From assembly GCF_020497125.1 (NCBI RefSeq), contig NC_059084.1:6041501-6105500 (forward strand): 64,000 nucleotides of DNA, read 5' to 3'. This stretch comes from Mauremys mutica (lineage: Eukaryota; Chordata; Testudines; Geoemydidae). Positions within the stretch are counted from its first letter, which is position 1. Each line of letters starts with the position of its first letter. The notes beneath the pieces are model-generated. The model made no database searches and had not been told where the DNA came from. It saw only the letters and a list, made by a program, of their open reading frames with translations. Positions 12,401-24,400 of this stretch are shown in pieces. The translations under genes were made by a program, and so were the position numbers.

Positions 12401-15400
12401 TGCATTAAAAATGCTCATCAAATTTCAAAAGCTGCAGAGGTGTATAACACTTCCCTACTTCACAGGGGGAACTCAACATGAGAGCAATGGGGAGAGGGGA
12501 CAGTAATTCTATTCTGATTTATATCCCAGCCAACCCTGAATTTAGACACAAGACTCCTCATTAAAACGGATAAACACTGAACTTACCGCTGCTGACCCAC
12601 TCCTGGGTCCTCTGGTTCCTGTCAGTTTTCCTAGCATGATGAAGCCAGCTGTGGAGACGCTTCCCATAGCATTGATCGGTTTCTCTGCTATTTTCTTACA
12701 GTCCAAGTAGAGTTTGATCCTGAAATGGCTCACAGCTATGTGCACCTGGACAACAATTAAAAATAGATGTGATAGTCCTCACCTGTTGGACGGAGGATTC
12801 TTTTTAATCATGTATCTGGCAGAGTTCATATCCACTTCAGCAAGCAAAGGCATCTTTTTTTGTGCCTGTAATGATCACAAATGATATTGGGTGAAAGCCC
12901 TAGAGAGTGAACTCCTCTACGGACAATAATACCTTGTCCTAAGGGACATCAAAACCATTGGAGAATCAAAGTTTCAGATGACTGGGGGGCGGAGGGAGCT
13001 AGTCCAACCAGCACTGAAGTCTGCACTCAGGATCTCCTATTTTTAGCTCCCCTGACTATGAACAGGGGGCCAGTTTTCCCAGGGACAGTCAGCTCCTCAG
13101 CTCCCCAGTACTCCTGCAGAGTTTAGGAGCTATGCAAGAGAAAAGCTCTTCTTCAGATTCCCAGGCCTCTTCCCTGAGCAAGCCAGGAATCCTTGTGCGC
13201 GGAAGCCTTCAGCCCATAACAGTGTCAGTAAAGATGGTGAAAAGTTTCTGTCAAAAAAACAACCAACAGCCCACTTTATGCACTGAAGGCTTTGGAGCAC
13301 AGGACTTTTGGCTTCCTCTAGGCCAACTCTTGGGATGGAAAAAAGGGACGCAGGATAGAGCTGAGAGCCGGAGCACAGTTCCTGTACAGTCAAACCCTGA
13401 AAGACATACATGAGTTCAGGGTAACCAACAGCTTGAGTTAGCAGAGATACAGTTAATCAGACTTTGCCTGCACCTAAAGAGCCATAGGAGCCCACTGTTG
13501 GATGTCAACCCTCTTCTGGAGGAGCCATTCCTGGAGCTCTGATGTGGAGCAGATCAGCCTTCATAATTAGTTTAGTCCGTGGGTTGTCTACTGGGACAGT
13601 TGGTAAGTAGAGCAGGGCAATTTTTTTTTGGCAAATAGAGGTTTGCTGAAAAATGCATTTTTTCAAAACTCCTCAACTATTCATGAATTTGGGTAGAATT
13701 CAGCAAATAGTTTTAGCTTGGAAAAAAATAAAAAGGAAAGTTAACCATTGTGTTTTGATGTTTCTGAAACAAAATGTTTTGACATTTTGAAATGAAATAG
13801 TGTTTTGTTTTGAAATATAGCTAATTTACAACCAAAAAAAAGTGAGACAACACCCCCAAAATGACCTGAAACAAAATGAAAAATTGTTTTGTCTGACTCA
13901 AATCAAACAAAAAGAGTCAGTTTCAGCTGGAACCAAACCACATTTCCCCCTCTCCCAGCAAAGTTTTCAGTTTGACTCCCAAACCAAAAAGTCCATTCTT
14001 TGCTCAAGTCTAGTTGTAAGGTGCTAATTTGGGTGGAGAGTTTTAATTTCTAAATTAGAAAAAAAAAGTTGGGGACAATTTTGACGAAAATTTAAAAAAA
14101 AATGTTCCTTTATTTTCAGTCAAACAAGTGAACATTTTCTAAGTTTTTGAAGTTCAATTAATTAATTAATTAATTAGAGGGGCGCAGGGAATTATTATTT
14201 TTTCCCCTCCCAGCCAGTTACCTGGTCCAGATTTGAAGTGGTTAACTGGTGGTGAAAGAATACCCCATTAGCAGTCCCTGAGCTACGCTATGAAAGGCCT
14301 CTGCTTTAATACAAAGATCTCTCCTTCTACCCCACGTGAAAATGCAGGGCTTTTCTTTTATAATCTTCTAATGCTGTTCTCAGTCTCACAGTTATTATTC
14401 TGTTTGGAAAGGGGTTATTAACAGCAAATACAAAGATGATGTTTGGTACAGATGGGAAAAAAAGAATGTGTTTTTCTCTTGCATATTTAACAGAAACCTG
14501 TATAGCCGTGCAAGAAGCCAGGTTGGATGGCAGTCAGCTGTGGGGCAGCGGCGATCTCGCTGACAAACTACCCAAGGTGAGGGGCCAAGGAGAAAGAGAC
14601 AGCAGACCTGAGATGATGAGTTCTTTGTGAATGTGACACGGCTTCTTTTCCATAATGATCTGAACTGCGCCTACCTAGCTGAGATCTTGCCAGGCAGGGC
14701 CCACGCTTCCCTTTACTCCCTCTTGAATACATTGGGCTTTTAACGAGCGCGTTCAAGGCTTGCATTGTGTCAAGGTAAAGTCACCGTGGAAGGTCCTGGG
14801 AGGGAAGACACTCTTCCGACCTCTTGCAAGAAGCATTCAGGAATAAAACACTACCTACTCTGGCTGAGGCAATCCCCTAAGGAGTGCCTGCTGCCTAGAT
14901 ACAGGCTGTGGGGAGTTCAATAGAAAAAAGAACATTCTGTCTTTACACGGTGAGAAATTACAGTGCCCAAGCTCTCTACCATTTCCCCCTCATTTCTCCC
15001 TGTCTCCAAATCCCCCATCTATCTTTAACCATCCTCCTCTCCAGCCTCCAGAACACAGAGTTACTTCTCCTTCATGAAATCTTGTTACAACCACCCCCTT
15101 CTATTCAGGTTAGGACTGATCTCTGCAAAAGTGTTTTATGGATCATGTATGAAGGATGCGCCACAAAAAGCCATTGTTTTCCACTGCTTTGTAAAGTTGT
15201 TGTCCCAAAATCAAAAGGCAAAAAACAGCCTCATTTCTAACAACCTCTGACAAATCTGCCAGGTGCCCTCAACTTTGAGCTTAAAAAATGATTGCTTCTG
15301 GCACTTCAGCTGGGAATAATACCACCACCTAGTTCTTATCTAGCGCTGTTCATCTTTAGAGATCAAAGCACTTTAGAATGGAGGTCAGTATCATGATCCC

Positions 15401-18400
15401 CATTTTTACAGATGGGGAAATTGAGGCACAGGAAGGGATGAGACATGCCCAAGGTCACCCAGCAAGTCAGTGGCAGAGCTGGGAATTGGACCGAGGCCTC
15501 CTGAGTCCCAGACCTGTGCATATCCACTGGCTATATTGCCTTAGAATGGGCTCCGTGGTAACTCACCTTTTTATGGGTTAGCAGAGTGAATAGCTGTGCC
15601 CACATGACAAACTGTAGGTCTATCACATACCCAATTGCTTTATTTCAGTACCTTCCTGTTTCCTACATTTCCCTTTTTAATTCTTACTCTCATATGAGGA
15701 AGAAAGTGACGGGTATGGAAGAGAAACCGGCGACTCCAGTTAAAGCCAGGAATAGAGCAGTCAGCCACTGGGCACGCTCCCCTTGGACAGGTATGGCCAG
15801 GGTACTGACACCCTGACCTGTAACCCCCTACTAGCCTAACTTGTCCAGCCCTTTCACAGCTTATTCCATGTCCCCCACAAACACCTACTATTAGGCATAT
15901 CCACCTCAACCCCAGTTCATACTACAGCCAGCCATTCCCAGTCCTTTGCCTCTCGTGAGTAGGTGATTCCCTCTGCTGAACCGAGAGGTGATTTTACAGT
16001 GTGCACCAGGACTAGGCAAAGACTCGCAAATTCTTTTGCACTTAGACTGCGATTCTGCATAGACATAAACATACATTTAACTTTAAGGCCAATAGGCCAT
16101 AAGTAGTCTCATTGACTTCAAAGGAACTATTTAAAAGCTTAAATCTTCTCATGGCTGGGACCAGAGTTGACATTTCAACTATACAGCCAGAGAAAAAAGG
16201 ATAGTGCAATTACATGAGTACGATGCTATGCACCACTGGGACTACCACGCTGCATCATAAATGGACATGCATACACTCCAATAAACAGATACGTTGAGAG
16301 ACACATATCAGGGCAACATTAAAATCAAAGTGAGTGAACTGAATCAGCTACTATGTTAGCTCTTATAATGCATCTCTTATGGAGAAAAAGACATACTTTT
16401 CACAGGGTGGTTATATCTTTGCTAAAGCGTTTTTATGAAAATATATCAAATATTTATACCGTACAAAACTGGCAAAAATTTCATATTTAAAAAGGAAGCA
16501 CATGATTCAACATACGTATGAAATGCTATATATATATGTAGCATTTCATGTTTCCACCAAATATTACATTTTAAATATGACAATTAGCCAAGTTTTTAAT
16601 GTGTGGATATATTTCGTATGCTCACGTGTATTTTAAGTATGTAATGCATTTTAAGAAATATTCAATACTTGGAAAATATGTATTTTTCATATGGGAGGAC
16701 TCAAAATTCCTTACAATTGCAAATCAACACAAAGAGGTTGGCCAATTTGCTAATTACTTTTAAAAGAACATTCTTATAACCACTCTTCAGTACAAATAAT
16801 ATATATTGAGTGCATTTTTTCTCAGCCTGCCCTTGTGAGATAATGATCTAAGTTACTCCCTCCCTTGATAAGGACCTTATGAAAGCTCCCATAGAATATC
16901 TTCTTCACTTCCTGTTGGTCAAAGGTGACTTCCTGTAAATCAGCCTTGTAGTCATGATTGAAATAGGTCAAGGATTTCTTACTGGCTACAGGGGAAAATA
17001 GGACAAATAAGAACTTAGAATTAAAATAGAATTTGATTTCACCTACAGCATGTTGAAGAAATATATAAGCTTAAACATACTGAAATATTTAATACTTGTC
17101 AAGCTATAAAAGCACAAAAAAGGAAAATAATGGTCAAAGTAAAGAATATATTGCAAAATGGAGTAAATAAAATTAGTTTTTAGTGGGTTTTTAACTATAC
17201 AGATAAACATTTGCATATGTTATTTCAATAGCTTCTGTAATGTTCATGCTGGACACTGGCAAGTTTCAATAATAAAATTGTCCAACTGAGTATAGAAGTT
17301 GGTTCTGTTACTCTTTCAAATACCGGAATCTGATCTATACTACATGAAACCTTACAGTCAAGTATAACCCCGAGGAGTGGCTGGAAGTCCTCATCTGTTA
17401 GCTGCCACACGGCAAAGGGCTCTTTGGGAGCCTCTGGAAGGAGCCGGAGGAGGATGCTGATGGTGTGCGCAGACGGAATCCCAGAGAGAAGCACTTCACT
17501 GGAATGAGATAAGCAGAAGTCACTCAGTGACTAATGATAATGAATGCCAGGGGCTTATGTTCTACCTTCCTGACAACCAGAACAGTTCTGAGCTACAGAC
17601 AGAGTGATGTTACCGAGGCATGATAGCCTGAGTGAGGCTCATTTGTAGGCCAGATCCTCTGCTGCTGTAACTCGGTTGAAATTGAAGGACTTACCCCAGT
17701 AGAGAATCTGCTCCATATTTTGTACATTCCTCTCAGGTTTTAAAAGCACATGCAGAATTTTGCATGTGCAGGGCTTCCCTGTGGCCTTATCATAGCATGA
17801 CAAGGGAGGTCCAGGTCCAGTCATCATGGTCAATCTGTCACTCCCTGTGTTGGGTCAGGGAATGCTGAAGAGACAGTGAATGCAGCCTTGCATCATTCAA
17901 AAGAGAAATTTCTGGTAGCTTATGAGCTACTTTGATAGGCTCTGAAAGAGTCCTATCCAAAACTCCTTGTCAAGAGGAATGAATGATGGCTGTGATGGAT
18001 GGGGTAGAAAACTAGGGGAAGATCTTCAGGCCTTGATAGAGGTACTTAGAAGTCCCTTGAAAAAAAGACACATGAGCCATACTAAGATCACTTGTGAAAA
18101 TTCGGACTCAAAAATGAAACCTGTGAGAGGACTTGTAACAAGTCCAGCCATGGAGTCCTGAGAAAGTCTGGCTTTCTCTTCCAGACTTCTGTTCCAAACT
18201 TGTTACAAAGCACTTACTGCATGCAAATATCACTCAAAAGGCATAGGTCAAAACTGAATGAAGAAAGCAAAATTAGCCATGTTGCAGATACATTCATAAT
18301 CTGCATGGGCCACATTTGCATGAGTAGATACACAACTCTTCAACCATCTTTTCAGGACTGCTTCAAACATAACATCAAGTTTTGTTTTGTTTTAAATGAT

Positions 18401-21400
18401 ATAATGTCCTTGGAAGGGCATATTTGTGTATCTGATACTCCTACTGGTTGAGCAAATGGATTTATCTATGCTTTTTTAAATACTTAGAGCCCTCTGAATT
18501 CCCCTACTCTGTTTACTGTAAGAAGCTTTGCTTCTTTAAATAAGATTAAAATGATCCCAGTGCTGTAGTAATTAGGATTCAAAATAAAATAAAACTGACT
18601 ATTAAGAGTCCAGTCTCCCCTGATTTATACTTCATAATGCTACTGGGGTCATTGGCGCTGCCTGGAAGGAAAGTTGACCCAGGACGATGCATAGGACTGT
18701 GAGAAGGAGCCCAATTAACGAGGTGCACAGTGAAGTCACATTCCAAAGTCACTGCTTAATCCTTCCTGTCAATCAAAATCAAGCTGCCCAGTGCAGCTAT
18801 AAGCCTGTATTTTACAACAGTAATTGCTGGACTGCAAACCAGGAACATTAGGAGAAAGGGTGAAAGAGGTTAAAAAGGTCCTGCCCCAAACATGTTTCTA
18901 GCTGAGGCTTTGCCTCGAAGTTTGATCTTTTAAGTGCATGTGGATGAGGAGAGGAGTAGTCATGGAAAGAATTAAATGTATCCCCAACAGAGGGCAATTA
19001 AACAGAACTCTCTGGTCAGCACATGCTGTCTTTGAGCACTTAATTCTGGACAGCAGTGATATTGAAGGCACACAGCTAAGACAGGGAAGGTCCCCGTAGG
19101 CACCTAAAAATCTGAGCTTGACCTTGCAAAAACTCAACACCCCAATCACCCCACTGTATTCAGTGAAGTTCCTATGTGACATGTCCCATCATGTGATCCA
19201 TCTTGAGGCAATTCAGGGGTTGATTTATGGATCAGCACACAATACATGTCTTCTAAGGGGGGGGAAATCTTTGCATTCTTTTTGGTTTCACTAGGGTGGG
19301 GTTAGCATTCATGGTATTTTTACTAGGAAATTGCCAGTTGAGTGTTCACTAGGCCAGTGTCTATATCCACCCCCACCAGTCAATACCTTTCACTGTGTGG
19401 ACCAGAGCCAATGTTTATGCAATAGACAGAGAATAAACTCTTGTTGGAATCAATGCGGTTCTCAGCTACCTTCCCAAACTACCTTGTTCTCTGGGTTAGC
19501 TGAATATCTCTGAAGAGAGTGTAAGTACGGGTCCCGCTGAACACATATGGTTCCATGGCCACTCCTTTAATGGAGGCATATTCTTTTTCCACCAGTCCAA
19601 AAGCCTCCATCATGTCAAATCCTGGAGCAGCCAGAGAAGGGCAGAGAAAGAAACACTTAGAGACAGTAGGGAAAACAATGTTTTTTAAAGGATCTGCCTG
19701 AGCAATGGTTGAGCTTTGTTTTCAACAAGGGCAAGTGCATTCCAATAAGAAGGAAGGCTAGCAGGTATAACTAATCTCAGACTGATCAAAACACACTCCA
19801 TACTGTGCCAGTGTTCTGACTTGGATCCTCTGTGTTTCTCATCAAAGTGCCACTTTGGCTTAGGAGAAATATTCACAGATCCATCTTCCAGATGCAGGTA
19901 ACAGAGGAACAGAAAATTTTCAGGCTAGATTTTCCAAAGTGCCCAGAACCCAGCTCCCGCCTCTGGGAACAACTGCAAATTCTACCCATCTGGAATAATG
20001 GGCTGAGCACTTTTGAAACTCTGGCCCTAAGCGACTTGCTAAAAGTTACAGGGAAAGTTTGTGGCAGTGTTGGTGGGAACAGAACCCAATCCCTGAAGTG
20101 GTCAACCTTTGTGTACTCATTAGACCATACAAAATGCTTCAGATCTGTGTTGGTTAGGCCACCTGCCAAATGGAGATAGCAGTGCTTACCCCTGTGATGT
20201 TCTTTGACTTCCACAGATGAAAAGTAACTAGGCAGGTGCAAAGAATTATTATTAGACACGTTTTTCAGCAGAGATAATTAAAAGCCCAGAGAGGTTGAGT
20301 GAGCTAGCTGGAAGGTAGTGTTGCCTAGTTCAGTGGTTCTCAAAGCCGGTCCGCTGCTTGTTCAGGGAAAGCCCCTGGCGGGCCGGGCTGGTTTGTTTAC
20401 CTGCTGCGTCCACAGGTTTGGCTGATTGCGGCTCCCACTGGCTGCGATTCGCTGCTCCAGGCCAATGGGGGCTGCAGGAAGTGGCGTGGGCCGAGGGATG
20501 TGCTAGCCGCCCTTCCTGCAGCTCCCATTGGCCTGGAGCGGCAAACTGCCCTGAACAAACGGCAGACCGGCTTTGAGAACCACTGGCCTAGTTGATTAGG
20601 AATTGGCCATGCAACCAAAAGATTAATTTTGAGATAAATGATGAATGAATAATATTTATTATGGAGCAGAGTTAAGGTTGTTTTATGATAAAATATGATT
20701 TTTTTTTACATTTGAGAAAAATGATATGTTTGTTCACTATGTGAGCAGTGTAAGATCCACTATTTGTTTCCTTGCTTTAACATCCTTGAGTTTTATAAAT
20801 GATAGGTGACAGACTGTATTTACCTAGGAACCTTCAAAATATATTTGGGTTATTTGTTCCTGGAATGAATTAATTACTGTTCGCAAAGGCCTCAGCCACT
20901 GTAGCAAGGCCTAATAAATAAGAGTGGCACTTTAAAAAAAAATCTACAAAATTAAAAAAAAACTAAAAAAATTTGCTCTGAAAAAAACGCAAGCTATAAT
21001 GAGTTCTGCCTTTTCAACCTGATGCCAAATATTATCATAAAAGAAGTGGATTCTCTCCAGTAATTGCTTAGGGAAGGGAAAAAAGAGAGAATTATTCTCT
21101 GCTGTAAAATGTATCCTCTCATGTGCGAGAGCCATGGAAGTTGGTAAAGTAAAGTATTTCCATTTCTCTCATCATTTTTCAACAACTGCCCAGAGGTGAC
21201 CCTGCCTTATGCGGTCTACAAAGATTTTTCCCCTGACATCTTTGACATCTCATCTCCAGCTTCATGTAGCTTCATCTCTCTTTCCCAGCTCATCATTAAA
21301 ACTCCGTGAGTCACTTTCTTATTTCAGATTTGAATACAAGCAGACCTTGCACTCGGGTGTTTTTTTACAGCAGGCTGGGAAGGGTGAGGGGAAATAGCCA

Positions 21401-24400
21401 GTTTGTTTTAAAGAGAAGGGAGGACAAATTCATCATATCATTTCCCTTGCAATCTGTACTCTCCCACCTCAGCACCACGGGCTACTGATTGGATCTTCGT
21501 TCTGGTGGGTATTTTGCATTTGGGATGCTCTAATGCACATTGTCATTATGCAGCATTTGAAGTGTTCATCAGATTATTCTGACCGGTTTCAGACCCATTT
21601 CTCTCTGATTTAAGAACCCTGGGATTTGGCATATTATCACCTCCATTAAAATGTATATCAAATATAATAACAATGTTTAAAAGCAAAATTTAAATTATAG
21701 TTATAACCATATTATTAATCCACCAGTGAAACAGCAATGGCACTGGGCTATTTCTTTTGATGAATCACCTGTATCATGCAAGACAGTTACAGAGACATAC
21801 AGGCAAAGAAATGTTTGCTTGGGTATTATGGCTTGATTAGTCTGGCCTGGATGTACACAGATTGAGTAGTCTTGCAGGAACGTGGGGAGAGAGGTCAAAC
21901 AGGGCAGTCTATGGATCTTAGATACTTATCTGTCCCCCTTTACCAGAGGTTCTGAGCACCTCACAGTCTCTGACCTATATATCCTCACAGCACGCCTGTG
22001 AGGCAGAGAAGTCCTATTATCATTATTCTCTTTTCATGGTTGGGGAACTCTGGCAGAGAGAGACTAAGGGTATGGCTACGTTTGAGCTGGGAGGAGTGAT
22101 TTCCAGCTGACCATGCTAGCTCCGGCCTAGCGATCACTTAAAAATAGCACTGTGCCAGCAGCACCATGGATGGTTCCCCCGAGCACTGCCTGACCCCTGG
22201 GTATGTACTCAGACAGCTACCCTGAGCCGTGGCCCATGCAGCCACAGATACACTGCTATTTTTAGGTGCTAGCTCAACCAGAGCTAGCATGGGTATGTCT
22301 ACATGAGCTGGGAATCACATCTCCCAGCTCAAATCTCGTCCCTTAAGCGACTCAAAGAAGTTGTGGTTTGAGCATTGGCCTGCTAAACCCAGGGCTGTAA
22401 ATTCAATCCTTGAGGGGGCCATTTAGGGATCTGGGGCAAAAATATCTCTGGGGATTGGTCCTCCTTTGAGCAGAGGGTTGGAGTAGGTCCCTTCCAACCC
22501 TGATAGTCTATGATTCTAAGTCCCTGGCAGGGCTAGGGATTGAACCCAGGTCTTCTGAATCTCAGGCTGGAGCCCTGACCACTAGATCTCTCTAGGAAGG
22601 TGTGGGGTTGGGGCTTCCATATAGGCAGTACAAGTCACTTCCTAGGTTGCCAACTATATATAATGCGTCCTAGAGTGTATAGAGAGGATAAACGGGGAGT
22701 AGAGTTCCCCTAGTTAAATATATACCATTTGAGTCCTGACACTAGCCCTGGGCATGTCTACATCCTTTACAACCTGCAGAGATTACCTCGTGGGAGGGAA
22801 AGGGGGAAAACCTTTAGGCTGGGGTTACTGAAGGAGCCTAAGTGCATTAGGCACACACATCGCCTTGCGGTGCAAAGGAAGTTGGATGCCTAACTTCCTA
22901 TGAGGCTTTGCAATTCCCAACCTTAACCACTAGCTGTTCCCCCAAAAAGGTTGACACAGGTGGGTGATGGGAGAGCTGAGGTGCATAAATCTACCTCCCT
23001 AGCTTGGATGGATGAAATAAGATACTCAGGACAACAGGGAAATGTATTTCTGTTGCCCAATGTGGTGGGGAAAGGGAAAGGAAATGAAGGCATTCAGTAG
23101 AGACATTTGTTGAGCTCTCCCAGGTTTCCTGCATCAGACTTTCCGGCTCGGCAACAGCACTCTGGGTGTGGGGAAGATGCCATGAACGTGTGCCGGGCAA
23201 GCTTTCGTAACAGCGATGAAGATTAAAGATTAGTCAGGATCAGACAGTGTTTTCACATTCATGACAGAGCCCACCTGGGACTGAGAACTAGTAAGGTACC
23301 TTGCAGGGAGCCTTCAGTGGAACTGATAGTGGGGCAAGCTGCAGGAGGGAAAAAAAATGGGAAAAATCGTGAGACCCAATGGAAACCAAACTGGCAATTT
23401 ATTACAGGAATAGAGCAGCCATGGCTGTGGTCTGCAGCAGAATGGAAAGCACATAAAGACCTAGTGAGTGAGTCTGTGTAGACATCTTGGCACATATACC
23501 GCACATATACTGGAGTATCTTACAATATGGTCTATTCCTTGAGGCCAGGGCCCAGCCTGATGGTAGCAATAATCATTACACTTATGAGCAATCCAACAGC
23601 ATACATTTGGGCCATATTTTCAACAGCTTGAAGACACACTGGTTGAAAACTTGTACTCCATGCAAACTTGGGTCTATGACAAGAAGCTGCATATGCACCT
23701 AGCCAATCCGCACATGCAAATATGGAAGTTTGCAAGGTTTTGCATGGCTCACTCATCACTCAAGCCTTTGAAATGATTGTCCTCTATCGGCAGGCCTCTT
23801 CATCATAACTTTGACTCAATCTTCTACTACTGCTCGCCCATTGTGGGCTTAAACGTCATTATAATGGGCTTTTTCTTTGATATTTCTGGTTAGTTGTAGT
23901 CTGGATACCTAAACATGTAATGCATATGTAATTGCCCAGTTTGCATAAATGATTGTTCTAACTGCATTGCAAAACAAAGGAACACAATTGCCCAACCATT
24001 TTTGAGCATGGAGCTGAGATTTCATCTTTGCAAAATTTGCCTCTCCACATCATGTTTAAGTGGCATAGACAAGATTCTCAGAAGCTAGTATAAACAACCA
24101 CATGCACAAAATCTGTGCAGGCATTTACACTCAAAATGTGCATATGCAATTGCCATGGCTGCATATGCAGAATTGCACACAAAGACTATGCATGTCCAGG
24201 TAATTCTGAAGATCTGGACTTAAGTGCATTCTTTCATTTTTATTCATTTGTTATTAAATTTTGGAACTTAATCTTTAAAAAAAAATGGCAATCCTTTGCC
24301 GTTCACCTTTTCAGGAAATTCTCTGCTCAATCTTATAACATCCCTGAGGCAGCGAGAGCGAAATATATGGATGCTACTCATATAAATTAGGGACAAAGGA

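Noticed and set aside
16868..16880. U12-type intron at the weak TSPN donor
   Set aside because: TCCTT is present, but the preceding bases do not make RTATCCTT, and no U12-like branch point (TTCCTTAAC) is seen before the acceptor at 12746.
22346..22450. Functional tRNA gene
   Set aside because: Box A and box B-like sequences are present but the cloverleaf is degenerate, and the SINE body and CR1 tail follow.
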